Positions 1 to 8,908 of a stretch of DNA of 64,000 bases are shown one piece after another; the stretch's first letter is position 1, and the number at the start of each line of letters is the position of its first letter. The stretch is from positions 3,353,116-3,417,115 of the forward strand of contig JAVSMP010000001.1 of NCBI GenBank assembly GCA_032027145.1, in the 5' to 3' direction. A program made the position numbers and the translations under genes. The stretch is from Ignavibacterium sp. (lineage in GTDB: Bacteria; Bacteroidota; Ignavibacteria; Ignavibacteriales; Ignavibacteriaceae). Below the pieces are notes generated by a model. The model had not been told where the DNA came from. It did not search any database and worked only from the letters and a program-made list of their open reading frames with translations.

Positions 1-26
1 AATACAATTCCTACAATTACTTCCAT
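1..26 (-). CDS. Start of a gene running off the left edge
   Basis: An ATG at 26-24 on the minus strand opens a frame reading MEVIVGIV before the window ends. It is preceded by a GAGGATAAATAAA leader that resembles a ribosome binding site, and it starts one base after the stop codon of the His-rich metal-binding protein, which would make it the next gene of the same operon. Eight residues are too few to name a product. Confidence 0.3.
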
Positions 27-27
27 T

Positions 28-426
28 TTATTTATCCTCTTTCACTTTAAAATCATGTTTTAAAAGATTTTCCTTTGCTTTTTCAAGCGATACTTCCTTG
101 AGTATCATTCCGCATTGGGGACATTCACCCGGTTCATCCGAAATCACATTCCAGCACATCTGATCCTGATAAACTTTTCCATCTTTGTTAACATCAATTA
201 AAGCAAGGTTAATTTCTCCTTCACGAATTATTGAACTTTCATCTTTGGATTCTGAATGATTATCGTGATTCATATCGTGATGCATTTTCTGCATAGTAGA
301 ATCGTGCTTCATATGCTCCATTTTATGATGTTCGTCTTTTTTGTCTGTCTTAGGTTTTTCCTGTGCAAATATAAAAGCACTGAAAAAAGAAACAAATACG
401 AAAGCGATTACAAATTGTTTTAACAT
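28..426 (-). CDS. Small exported His-rich heavy-metal-binding protein
   Basis: Predicted 132-residue periplasmic protein. Residues 1-21 form a signal peptide ending FAFIFA-Q-like (cleavage near A21). Residues 30-60 are very rich in His, Met and Asp (HHKMEHMKH, MHHDMNHDNH), a typical copper/silver-binding linker. The C-terminal 60 residues hold a calcium-loop-like DVNKDGK followed by a metal-binding motif with C91, C102 and C105 (MCWNVISDEPGECPQCGM). The same C-terminal module, including the NKDGK loop, ends the CusB-like adaptor encoded at 5100-6782, so the two probably share a metal-handling role. I infer a periplasmic copper chaperone or buffer. The start ATG at 426 is clear. The family resembles the heavy-metal-binding (YHS-like) domain of CusB-type adaptors. 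Confidence 0.72.
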   Translation of the reverse strand: MLKQFVIAFVFVSFFSAFIFAQEKPKTDKKDEHHKMEHMKHDSTMQKMHHDMNHDNHSESKDESSIIREGEINLALIDVNKDGKVYQDQMCWNVISDEPGECPQCGMILKEVSLEKAKENLLKHDFKVKEDK

Positions 427-527
427 TATGTTACTCCTTTATTGATTGTTAATATTAAGTGTTATTTATTATCACATTAAGTACATCATCATTGAATTAA
501 ATAGTTCGTGAAAATTATTTCAGAATC

Positions 528-1137
528 AACTCACAGTTATCTAATGCATTATCCTTCAATTATTTTACTATAACAAAAAAAATATCATTATAAAAAAGAT
601 CTAACTTATATTTTGAACAATTAACTTCTTCCTTTGTCAATACCAACTCACCCTTCTTCCCTCTCTTAAAAAGAGAGGGACTGCTTCCCCTTCTCTTCCT
701 AAGAGAAGGGGCGAGGGGTTGAGTTAAGTAAACAACTCACAGTTATCTAATGCATTATCCTTCAATTATTTTACTATAACAAAAAAAATATCATTATAAA
801 AAAGATCTAACTTATATTTTGAACAATTAACTTCTTCCTTTGTCAATACCAACTCACCCTTCTTCCCTCTCTTAAAAAGAGAGGGACTGCTTCCCCTTCT
901 CTTCCTAAGAGAAGGGGCGAGGGGTTGAGTTAAGTAAACAACTCACAGTTATCTAATGCATTATCCTTCAATTATTTTACTATAACAAAAAAAATATCAT
1001 TATAAAAAAGATCTAACTTATATTTTGAACAATTAACTTCTTCCTTTGTCAATACCAACTCACCCTTCTTCCCTCTCTTAAAAAGAGAGGGACTGCTTCC
1101 CCTTCTCTTCCTAAGAGAAGGGGCGAGGGGTTGAGTT
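528..1137. repeat. Three tandem 206-bp units, each ending in an 81-bp double hairpin
   Basis: Units begin at 528, 734 and 940 (period exactly 206). Each is an AT-rich spacer, about 125 bp, followed by an 81-bp GC-richer element at 645-725, 851-931 and 1057-1137. The element has outer inverted arms (AACTCAcCC ... GGgTTGAGTT) enclosing two perfect stem-loops: CCCTCTCTT/AAGAGAGGG with a 3-base loop and CCCCTTCTCTT/AAGAGAAGGGG with a 3-base loop. By eye the copies are identical, so the amplification is recent. The last element supplies the C-terminal codons and stop of the DUF559 gene. The structure recalls REP/MITE-type dispersed palindromes. I do not know a named family for it. Confidence 0.9.
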
Positions 1138-1521
1138 AAATAATAAATTATTCTTTATCTCTTTTATTACGTTGGATAAATCATTCAGAACTTCTTCATT
1201 CTTAAATCTGATAACTCTAATCCCAAGATTGTTTATAATATTACTTCTTATAATATCCTCAGTTATTCTGTATTTATGATACTCACCATCAAGTTCAATA
1301 ATTAATCTTTCTTCGTGGCAGTAAAAATCTGCTACAAAAAAAGAATCCTTCCCGGTTAAATCATAAAACAGTGGATGTTGTCTCAAAAATTTTCTTCCTT
1401 CCATATTTCTATTACGAAGAAATTTCCACATTATTTGTTCAGCTTCAGTAGATTTTTTTCTTAACTCTCTGCAAACAAATTTTGCTACTTCTCTAAGTTG
1501 TCCTTTTTTGTTAAGACTCAT
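1111..1521 (-). CDS. DUF559 domain endonuclease-like protein embedded in the hairpin repeats
   Basis: A 136-residue protein of the DUF559 family, a Vsr-like branch of the PD-(D/E)XK nuclease fold. The N-terminal helix carries the STEAEQIMWKFLRNR signature. The core has ADFYC followed by LIIELDGEYH, which would give the acidic D...E-x-D metal site, and then an RVIRF strand. The start ATG at 1521 follows AGGATAAATTA, a good ribosome site, and lies only 20 bases after a hairpin element (1542-1622). The last eight codons and the stop lie inside another hairpin element (1057-1137). The gene thus replaces one spacer of the repeat array. Substrate and role are unknown. A link to mobility or maintenance of the repeats is my inference. 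Confidence 0.85.
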   Translation of the reverse strand: MSLNKKGQLREVAKFVCRELRKKSTEAEQIMWKFLRNRNMEGRKFLRQHPLFYDLTGKDSFFVADFYCHEERLIIELDGEYHKYRITEDIIRSNIINNLGIRVIRFKNEEVLNDLSNVIKEIKNNLLFNSTPRPFS

Positions 1522-1541
1522 TTAATTTATCCTAAATTATC

Positions 1542-1828
1542 AACTCACCCTTCCTCCCTCTCTTAAAAAGAGAGGGACTGCTTCCCCTTCTCTTCCTAAG
1601 AGAAGGGGCGAGGGGTTGAGTTAAGTAAACAACTCACAGTTATCTAATGCATTATCCTTCAATTATTTTACTATAACAAAAAAAATATCATTATAAAAAA
1701 GATCTAACTTATATTTTGAACAATTAACTTCTTCCTTTGTCAATACCAACTCACCCTTCTTCCCTCTCTTAAAAAGAGAGGGACTGCTTCCCCTTCTCTT
1801 AGGAAGAGAAGGGGCGAGGGGTTGAGTT
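1542..1828. repeat. Fourth and fifth 81-bp double hairpins with one spacer between
   Basis: Elements at 1542-1622 and 1748-1828 enclose a spacer (1623-1747) matching those at 726-850 and 932-1056. The first carries one substitution relative to the left-hand copies (CTTCCTCCC for CTTCTTCCC). The second has the 3-base loop of the longer stem as AGG instead of CCT, that is, inverted, while the stem is unchanged. The array ends three bases before the stop codon of the RND pump gene, so the last hairpin could also act as its transcription terminator. Confidence 0.88.
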
Positions 1829-1831
1829 CAT

Positions 1832-4800
1832 TTAGTTATTCTCCAAATTCATTCTTCTCAACTCTCTCTTCTTTATTGTATAAAATATTGCAGGATAAAC
1901 AGTCAACTCCATTATCATACTTGTTAAAATCCCTCCAACCATAGGTGCAGCGATTCTTTTCATCACATCTGAACCAGTTCCTAGCCCGATTACAATTGGA
2001 AGTAAACCAAGCAGAGTAGTCATCACAGTCATCATCTTTGGTCTGATTCTTTTTACTGCTCCTTCAAAAATTGCTTCACGAAGATCATCCAGATTTTTTA
2101 ACAATCCATTCTTCTTAAATTTTTCATAAGATATATCGAGATACAAAAGCATTACAACACCGGTTTCGGCATCAACTCCGAGCAAAGCAATTATACCAAC
2201 CCAAACTGCAACCGAAAGATTAAATCCTGCTAAATACAAATACCAAATTGCACCAACCATTGAAAAAGGCAGTGCTAACAAAACTATTCCCGTTTTTATT
2301 GCAGACTTTGTATTCATATATAACAAAACAATAACGATTAAAAGTGTTAAGGGAATCACAAGCAAAAGATGTGACTCAGCTCTTTCCATATACTCAAATT
2401 GTCCGCTCCATTTTATAGAATATCCTGCGGGTAGAGTCAGGTGTTTATCAACAACTTCTTTTGCGTTCTTAATATATGTCCCGACATCAATATCATGAAT
2501 ATCAATATAAACCCAAACATTTGGTCTTGCATTTTCAGATTTGATCATTGATGGACCTTCACGCACAATAATTTTTCCGAGTTGTTCAAGAGGAACGTTT
2601 CCACCGCCTGGCAGAGAAACAAGAACCCGTTTAAGCTGATCAATATTTTCTCTATAGTCTCTCTGATATCTCATATTAACCGGATATCTTTGTAAACCTT
2701 CAACCGTCTGAGTAAGATTCATTCCACCTACAGAGGTCATAAAAACATCCTGAACATCACCAACAGTTAATCCATATCTTGCAACTGCATTCCGGTCAAT
2801 TTCAAAATCAACATAATTTCCGCCGAGAGATCTTTCAGCAAAAGCGGAACGTGTGCCGGTAACCGTTTTTACAAGAGTTTCTACCTCTGCACCCAGATCA
2901 TCCAGTAATTTAAGATCAGGTCCGGCAATCTTAATTCCAATCGGTGTTTTTATTCCGGTTGAAAGCATATCAATTCTTGTTTTTATCGGCATAGTCCAAG
3001 AATTTGTTAAACCAGCAATATGAACAGCTTCATCCAATTCATCTACGAGTTTATCTGGGGTCATTCCATCTCGCCACTGATCACGCGGTTTTAACCGAAT
3101 TGTTGTTTCGAGCATTGTCAATGGTGCTGGATCAGTTGCTGTTTCTGCTCTTCCAATCTTACCAAAAACTGATTCTACTTCGGGAAAAGTTTTGATGATC
3201 TTATCAGTCTGCTGAAGAATTTCTTTTGCTTTTGTGATTGAAATTCCCGGTAGTGTTGTAGGCATATAAAGTAAGTCACCTTCATACAAAGGAGGCATAA
3301 ATTCAGAGCCAAGTTTAGAATATGGAATTACAGTGATAAGGATTATCACAAAAGCTGAGCCCATCACCCACCATCTTTTGTTCATTACAAAATCAACAAC
3401 AGGATGATAGATTTTAATAAGAACTTTTGTAATTGGATTATCCTCTTCCTTTCTCAGCTTACCACGAACAAGAAAACCGATTAAAACCGGTACGATTGTT
3501 ACTGCAAGTATTGCTGCGCCAGCCATCGCATAAGTTTTTGTAAATGCGAGCGGCTTAAACATTCTACCTTCCTGCTGCTCAAGTGTAAAGACGGGAAGAA
3601 AAGAAATTGTAATTACTAAGAGCGAGTAAAATATAGAAGGTCCGACTTCTTTTCCTGATTCTAGAATAACAGTCCAATGTGATTTTCTTTCAATAACAGG
3701 TTTATCTTTTTCCATTGAAAGATGAGTAGCAGCATTTTCAACCATTACAATCGATGCGTCAACCATCGCTCCGATTGCAATTGCAATTCCGCCTAAAGAC
3801 ATAATGTTTGCATTAATTCCCTGAAGCCTCATTATTAAAAAAGAAAACAGAACGGCAGCAGGCAAAGTGAAGATAGCAACAAATGAACTTCTGATGTGAA
3901 GAAGAAATGCAATGATCACAAGCGCAACAATTATTGTCTCTTCAAATAATTTTCCTTTAAGATTATCTATTGCACTGTCAATTAGTGTTGATCTGTCATA
4001 AGCAATATCAATTGTTATATCTTCAGGTAAAGATTTTTTTAATTCTTCAAGCCGTTCTTTAACTTTATCAATAACCGACAAAGCATTTTCGCCGTAACGG
4101 ATAACAATAATTCCTCCGACAGTTTCGCCTTCACCATTCCAATCGGCAAGACCTCTGCGAAGTTCAGGACCTACATCAACAACTGCTACATCTCTTAAAT
4201 AAATCGGCGCTCCGGTTTTTGGTGAATTTCCGATTGCAATACTTTTTAAATCGTCAACATTTTTTATATAACCGAGAGCACGTACCATATATTCCATTTC
4301 ACCCATTTCGATAACTCTGCCGCCTACATCGTTGTTGCTTCGTTTTATTGCCATCTCAACCATCTGCAGTGGAATATTGTAATAGGCAAGTTTAGTCGGA
4401 TCAATGTTTACCTGATATTGTTTTACAAATCCTCCAACACTTGCAACTTCAGAAACACCTTCAATTGAATTGAGTTCATATCTTAAAAAGTAATCCTGAA
4501 TTGAGCGCAGTTCCTGTAAATCGTGCTTATCTGAATTAAGCGCATACTGAAAGACCCAACCAAGTCCTGTAGCATCCGGTCCAAGCTGCATTTTAACTCC
4601 GATAGGCATCTGTGCCTGAATAGTGCTTAGATATTCCAATACCCTGCTTCTCGCCCAGTAAATATCTGTTCCATCTTCAAAGGTTACATAAACCATTGAA
4701 ACGCCAAACATCGAAAATCCCCTTACATCTTTTGCGAATGGAACTGAAAGCATCTTTGTTGTCAGGGGATATGTTACCTGATCTTCAACTATTTGTGGTC

Positions 4801-4996
4801 CTTGTCCTTCATATTCGGACATAATGATAACCTGCACATCGCTTAAATCAGGAATCGCATCAACCTTAGTAGTTGTTAATGCCCAAATACCAAGTGCGAT
4901 CAGTGCAATGGTAAAAACTATTACTAAAAATTTATTATTGACTGACCATTCAATGAGTTTAGCAATCAGTCCTTCTTTATTTTGATCTAATGTCAT
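1832..4996 (-). CDS. cusA: CusA-like copper/silver RND efflux pump, inner-membrane subunit
   Basis: A 1054-residue resistance-nodulation-division transporter of the heavy-metal (HME) type. It should trimerise in the inner membrane and drive Cu(I)/Ag(I) export with the proton gradient, through the CusB-like adaptor and TolC-like duct encoded just upstream. Visible marks: N-terminal TM1 near residues 27-45, VDAIPDLSDVQV at the start of the porter domain, the proton-relay helix AIGAMVDASIVMVENAA, the second half starting with TM7 at MKNRWW-like positions, and EFMPPLYEGDLLYMP, typical of CusA/CzcA. Met-rich positions favour a monovalent metal over zinc. The ATG at 4996 follows GGAGTAATCAA. It is about 100 bp from the adaptor gene and surely in the same operon. 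Confidence 0.9.
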   Translation of the reverse strand: MTLDQNKEGLIAKLIEWSVNNKFLVIVFTIALIALGIWALTTTKVDAIPDLSDVQVIIMSEYEGQGPQIVEDQVTYPLTTKMLSVPFAKDVRGFSMFGVSMVYVTFEDGTDIYWARSRVLEYLSTIQAQMPIGVKMQLGPDATGLGWVFQYALNSDKHDLQELRSIQDYFLRYELNSIEGVSEVASVGGFVKQYQVNIDPTKLAYYNIPLQMVEMAIKRSNNDVGGRVIEMGEMEYMVRALGYIKNVDDLKSIAIGNSPKTGAPIYLRDVAVVDVGPELRRGLADWNGEGETVGGIIVIRYGENALSVIDKVKERLEELKKSLPEDITIDIAYDRSTLIDSAIDNLKGKLFEETIIVALVIIAFLLHIRSSFVAIFTLPAAVLFSFLIMRLQGINANIMSLGGIAIAIGAMVDASIVMVENAATHLSMEKDKPVIERKSHWTVILESGKEVGPSIFYSLLVITISFLPVFTLEQQEGRMFKPLAFTKTYAMAGAAILAVTIVPVLIGFLVRGKLRKEEDNPITKVLIKIYHPVVDFVMNKRWWVMGSAFVIILITVIPYSKLGSEFMPPLYEGDLLYMPTTLPGISITKAKEILQQTDKIIKTFPEVESVFGKIGRAETATDPAPLTMLETTIRLKPRDQWRDGMTPDKLVDELDEAVHIAGLTNSWTMPIKTRIDMLSTGIKTPIGIKIAGPDLKLLDDLGAEVETLVKTVTGTRSAFAERSLGGNYVDFEIDRNAVARYGLTVGDVQDVFMTSVGGMNLTQTVEGLQRYPVNMRYQRDYRENIDQLKRVLVSLPGGGNVPLEQLGKIIVREGPSMIKSENARPNVWVYIDIHDIDVGTYIKNAKEVVDKHLTLPAGYSIKWSGQFEYMERAESHLLLVIPLTLLIVIVLLYMNTKSAIKTGIVLLALPFSMVGAIWYLYLAGFNLSVAVWVGIIALLGVDAETGVVMLLYLDISYEKFKKNGLLKNLDDLREAIFEGAVKRIRPKMMTVMTTLLGLLPIVIGLGTGSDVMKRIAAPMVGGILTSMIMELTVYPAIFYTIKKRELRRMNLENN

Positions 4997-5027
4997 TTGA
5001 TTACTCCAAAACTTTTTTGCATAAGTG

Positions 5028-5100
5028 AACTCAGCTCCTTGGTTTCCCTTAGAAACAGAATAAGAGTTTAACAGTTAATCTCTTTTCAAGAGAGCGAGTT
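5028..5100. repeat. Possible diverged relative of the double-hairpin element
   Basis: The gap between the adaptor and pump genes has outer AACTC (5028-5032) and GAGTT (5096-5100). These enclose two small stem-loops, GTTTC/GAAAC (5042-5055) and CTCTT/AAGAG (5080-5094). This is the same two-hairpins-in-one layout as the 81-bp elements at 645-1828, but sequence identity is low, so shared ancestry is only a guess. It may simply be an intercistronic processing hairpin. Confidence 0.25.
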
Positions 5101-6782
5101 TATTTAAACTTATAACCATATTTATCAAGATTAACTTTTATCTCTTCAATCGAATACTCTTTCAATTTCATATTACACAATGGACATCTTCCTGATTCAT
5201 CAGAAATTACATTCCAATCCATCGGGCATTCCCATAGCTTTCCATCTTTATTCTGATCAATTGATTCAACATCAATTATACCTTGATGAACGATCGAAGA
5301 AGTATGATCGTGCTCTTGTTCTTTCATCTTCATTTCTTTCTTCTCATCCTGTTCCTTATGTTTTTCGTCTATCGTATTTGGTTTTTCATCTTTCATTTCC
5401 GGCGTTTCAGTTTTATCGGAAGAATGAACAGCAGTTCCTGTTTGAAATTGACTAACCGCAGCTTTAAGATTACTTTCGGAATCAATCAGGAATTGGGCAG
5501 ATGTTACAATTTTATTTCCTTCCTTTAATCCACTTAAAATTTGATAATAACCATCAGAATAAATCCCAAGCTTAACATGCAGAGGTTTAAATTTTCCATC
5601 GCCAAGATCTACAATTACAACATCTGTTTTTCCTGTTCTAATCACCGCGTTTTCAGGAATAACAGGTGCGGGCTTCAACGAAGGTCCATCAATTACAACA
5701 TTTGCAAACATTGATGGTTTAAGCTCACCTTTTATATTCGGAACATCAATTCTTACTTTAACAGTTCGGGATTGTTCGTCAAGTGTAGGATAAATGAACG
5801 ACACTCTTCCCTGATAATTTTTCCCTGGCAGAAAATCAAAATTAATATCAGCTTTTGAACCGATCATTACTTTCGGGATTTCATATTCATATATTTCAGC
5901 AGTTAACCAGAGATTGGCTAAATTAGCAATCCTCAAAAGTGGTTCGCCTGCCATAATTTTTTGTCCCTGAAGAATATTTTTCTCTAAAACGGTTCCTGAG
6001 TTTTGTGCATACAGAGTAACATAAGTTTTCACTTCACGGGTTTCTTTTAGTCTTTCAATTTCGGAATCAGAAACATTTAATAACTGTAATTTTCTAACTG
6101 AATTTTTCAGCATTTCATTACTGCTGCTCTTAATTTCTTCAAGAGCACTCCCCTTCAATGAGCCTTGATAGGAAAGTGCAGTTAATAATTCCTGTTGTGC
6201 AGAGACAAGCATCGGTGAATATATATCCATCAGTTTTGCACCCTTTGAAACCTGCTGCCCTGTATAATTCACATAAAGTTTTTCAACCCAACCATCAACT
6301 TTTGTAGTAACGATATATTCCTGAGTTTCATCTGTAACAAGAACAGCATTTGTAGTAACCTTCGAAGAAAGTTTTTTGTTTTCAACAATCGCTGTTTTGA
6401 TATTCATATTCTGCTGAACGTGAGGATCAATTGTTACAACACCTTCAGAACCTTCTTCATCTTCATAAACCGGCACATAGTCCATTCCCATTTCATCTTT
6501 CTGAGGATGATCAGAAATAATATCCGGATTCATTGGATTGCGGTAAAACAAAATTTTTCTTTCGCCGGATTTTTGATTTTTGTTTTTTATCGGCACTAAT
6601 TTCATCTCACAAATTGGGCAAATGCCCGGTTCATCAGAAATTATCTGCGGATGCATTCCGCAAGTATAAAGCTGTTTTTCTCCTGAGGCTGTTTCAGAAG
6701 AACCGCCGGCAAAAAATAAAAAGTAAGCAGGCACAAGTATTACAACAGCTATTATGGCTATTATTAAAATTTTCTTATTCAA
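5100..6782 (-). CDS. cusB: CusB-like periplasmic adaptor with three heavy-metal-binding motifs
   Basis: A 560-residue membrane-fusion protein linking the RND pump to the outer-membrane duct. An N-terminal anchor (residues 4-25) is followed by a metal-binding motif with C41, C55 and C58 (YTCGMHPQIISDEPG, CPICEM), then a degenerate second copy without Cys (residues 78-106, NPMNPDIISDHP, MGMDYVP). Lipoyl/barrel/hairpin adaptor domains fill the centre. A His/Glu/Lys-rich linker leads to a third module at residues 499-560 (C519, C533, C536 with a DQNKDGK loop). That module matches the C-terminus of the small protein at 28-426 and is unusual for CusB. The start codon is TTG at 6782, supported by AGGAGAAAATAAA upstream, and no nearby ATG competes. 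Confidence 0.87.
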   Translation of the reverse strand: MNKKILIIAIIAVVILVPAYFLFFAGGSSETASGEKQLYTCGMHPQIISDEPGICPICEMKLVPIKNKNQKSGERKILFYRNPMNPDIISDHPQKDEMGMDYVPVYEDEEGSEGVVTIDPHVQQNMNIKTAIVENKKLSSKVTTNAVLVTDETQEYIVTTKVDGWVEKLYVNYTGQQVSKGAKLMDIYSPMLVSAQQELLTALSYQGSLKGSALEEIKSSSNEMLKNSVRKLQLLNVSDSEIERLKETREVKTYVTLYAQNSGTVLEKNILQGQKIMAGEPLLRIANLANLWLTAEIYEYEIPKVMIGSKADINFDFLPGKNYQGRVSFIYPTLDEQSRTVKVRIDVPNIKGELKPSMFANVVIDGPSLKPAPVIPENAVIRTGKTDVVIVDLGDGKFKPLHVKLGIYSDGYYQILSGLKEGNKIVTSAQFLIDSESNLKAAVSQFQTGTAVHSSDKTETPEMKDEKPNTIDEKHKEQDEKKEMKMKEQEHDHTSSIVHQGIIDVESIDQNKDGKLWECPMDWNVISDESGRCPLCNMKLKEYSIEEIKVNLDKYGYKFK

Positions 6783-6952
6783 TTTATTTTCTCCTAAAAT
6801 TTTATTCTTTGTCTTTTGAGCTTACGCTTAATAAGTATATTTCAATTTCATTATTCGAATTAATAATTCGTGGTTAATCAATCTTTTTCACTCTATAGAA
6901 TAAATGTTATTAATCTGTTAAACATTTATGTTAATCTGATGCGAGTAATATT

Positions 6953-8203
6953 TTAGATTTTAGTTCCTGTTAAAAATTCAAGTTCGGCAATTAGCTTTAG
7001 ATAATCAGTTTTTAGTCTATACAAATTTTTCTCAATAGTATAAAGATTATCTTGCGCTTCAATAATGTTCATAAAATCAATTTCGCCAACCTGATATGAA
7101 GCAAGTGCAGATTTAAAATTTTCTTTTGCTTGCACAAAAGAGCCTTGTTCAACAAGTTCTATTCTTTCTTCTATAGATTTAAGTTTTGCTACTCTCATTC
7201 CAAATTCACGTTTCAGCATCTGAATTGAAGCTGAATATTGCTCGCGATACATTTCCTGCATTGATTTTGTCTCATCAACCATTGCACTTGCTTTGCCGCC
7301 ATAATTAAACGGTAATGAAATATCAAGCATTACCGAGAGCATATTATCAGGCTTCATTCCTTCAACTTCACTTCTGAAAGCATACTGAGCGGAAAGTTTA
7401 AACATCGGATAAAAATCATATTCTGCGGCTGATTGATTTAACTTTTCTTTTTCTTCAGATAGTTTAATACCTTTCAGAAAAGGACGATTTGCTTCAGCTC
7501 TGAAAATTAAATCATCAACATTTATTTGATTAAATTTTATTTCGGGCAGCGAATCAGTTTTCAATTCTGCTGAAGGATCTCTCAACAGCAGCGAATTAAT
7601 TACAGATAACTGCTCGTTCTCTTCACTTTTCAATGCTGCAAGCATATCTGACATTTTGGTAATCTCCAGATCAACTCTGAAAATATTTTGCTGGCTTGCA
7701 TCAGCAACAGAATACATAGATCTTACAACCTCAAGTATCTGTTTCATCAGTTTACGCGATTCAATAGTTAACTGAGTTTCTTTACGGATGTTAATTAATT
7801 CATAGTAGCTTTGAGTTATATCTTTAATGATCTCATTTCGTTTATCTATGTATTCCTGTTTTACAATTTCAACATCTTTGCTGTTCACTTTCTCTTTTGC
7901 ACTTAACATTCCGGGAAAAGGAAATTCCTGACTAAGTCCTACGACTTTAGCAGTCATCATATCTTTATTAAAAGAAAATGATGGGAGCGGAAGGCTCATC
8001 ACACCAAGCGTAAGCATCGGGTCTGGCAGATTTGTGTTTTGCTGAATCCGGTTTTCTGAAGCATTGATTTTTGCCTGATACATTTTTAGTTCCGGACTTA
8101 CCTGCAATGCTGCATCAATCAAATCATGCAGAGGTTGAACTTGTGCAAAAGAATTACTTATAAGTGCAATTAATCCAATTATTAAAACTCTGATTTTATT
8201 CAT
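6953..8203 (-). CDS. TolC-family outer-membrane efflux protein (CusC-like)
   Basis: A 416-residue outer-membrane factor. Its Sec signal ends near SFAQ (residues 1-20), and two OEP repeats of long amphipathic helices follow, with the typical DPMLTLGVMSLPLP and LSQEFPFPG near the first strand pair. Late in the second repeat is LASYQVGEIDFMNIIEAQDNLY, a common TolC-family signature. It is the first gene of the efflux operon on the minus strand, 170 bp upstream of the adaptor. The ATG at 8203 is preceded by AGGAATAATTAAG. It would form the exit duct for metal pumped by the RND complex. Confidence 0.88.
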   Translation of the reverse strand: MNKIRVLIIGLIALISNSFAQVQPLHDLIDAALQVSPELKMYQAKINASENRIQQNTNLPDPMLTLGVMSLPLPSFSFNKDMMTAKVVGLSQEFPFPGMLSAKEKVNSKDVEIVKQEYIDKRNEIIKDITQSYYELINIRKETQLTIESRKLMKQILEVVRSMYSVADASQQNIFRVDLEITKMSDMLAALKSEENEQLSVINSLLLRDPSAELKTDSLPEIKFNQINVDDLIFRAEANRPFLKGIKLSEEKEKLNQSAAEYDFYPMFKLSAQYAFRSEVEGMKPDNMLSVMLDISLPFNYGGKASAMVDETKSMQEMYREQYSASIQMLKREFGMRVAKLKSIEERIELVEQGSFVQAKENFKSALASYQVGEIDFMNIIEAQDNLYTIEKNLYRLKTDYLKLIAELEFLTGTKI

Positions 8204-8345
8204 CTTAATTATTCCTGTTATTGTTTTAACCTCGTGCTCTTCCTTTAATGCAATAGAAGAAAAGGCAAATGAGGTGAATAAATTTTAAATACTAAAAGTA
8301 TAATGGACTGGCTTAACTAGTCCAAAGAAATGGAAGACAGAAGTA

Positions 8346-8765
8346 TCAAATCAGAAGTATTGAGTTTGTAATATAAAGATCGTGATGTATTAGAAATGGT
8401 GGGGATGAATTATTATGAAAACATAAACTGTTTGAAAGTTCTACAGGTAAATGTAAGATTTCTACAGAGTGTAAAATATTTTCATTTGCTGAAGGATCTA
8501 AACTGGTTTTATTGGTGAGATATTGATCTTCAACTTTTTTATAAACAAATTTTGTCTGGCAGCAGCTTGACTGATCAAACGTAATTGACGGTTCCTGTTC
8601 AGCAGTCTGATTACTGCAACAACTGGAACTGACTGGTGCATTATGCATCGTGCATTGTTCTCTTTCAGAAACAGCCATTTTACAGAGAGTAATTGTTATC
8701 GGTAATCCTGCTGTTGAAATAACAAATAAAAATAAAAGTGAAAATATTTTAATTTTTCTAATCAT
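8346..8765 (-). CDS. Small Cys-rich exported protein of unknown function
   Basis: A 139-residue protein with an N-terminal hydrophobic segment (residues 6-26) that looks like a signal peptide or anchor. It has repeated Cys clusters (TLCK, QCTMH, SSCC, SSCC) and a PP pair near the C-terminus (NNSSPPFLIHH). The arrangement resembles small CC/PP-type exported proteins often found beside copper-efflux genes in Bacteroidota, but I cannot assign a family firmly. Its position directly upstream of the TolC-like gene, on the same strand with a 142-bp gap, suggests metal sensing or binding. Low GC and codon use match the neighbours. Confidence 0.6.
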   Translation of the reverse strand: MIRKIKIFSLLFLFVISTAGLPITITLCKMAVSEREQCTMHNAPVSSSCCSNQTAEQEPSITFDQSSCCQTKFVYKKVEDQYLTNKTSLDPSANENILHSVEILHLPVELSNSLCFHNNSSPPFLIHHDLYITNSILLI

Positions 8766-8908
8766 CGCTGATTAACATATCTAAATAATTGTTCATAAGC
8801 AATGATGATGCCGGCTAAAATGTTGCGGAATTTTAGAAATCTTTCATAAATTATTTTTCATAGGTGGAATGTGTCAGATATATTTTCCTGAAATCAAGAT
8901 TCCGGTTT

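Noticed and set aside
528-1828. Possible CRISPR array
   Set aside because: The regularly spaced elements are 81-bp double hairpins, and the intervening spacers are identical to each other rather than unique. No cas genes are present.
1832-4996. Zinc/cobalt (CzcA) specificity for the RND pump
   Set aside because: Met-rich porter positions, the CusB-like adaptor with Cys/Met/His metal motifs and nearby Cys-rich proteins fit copper/silver better. Specificity is still inferred, not proven.
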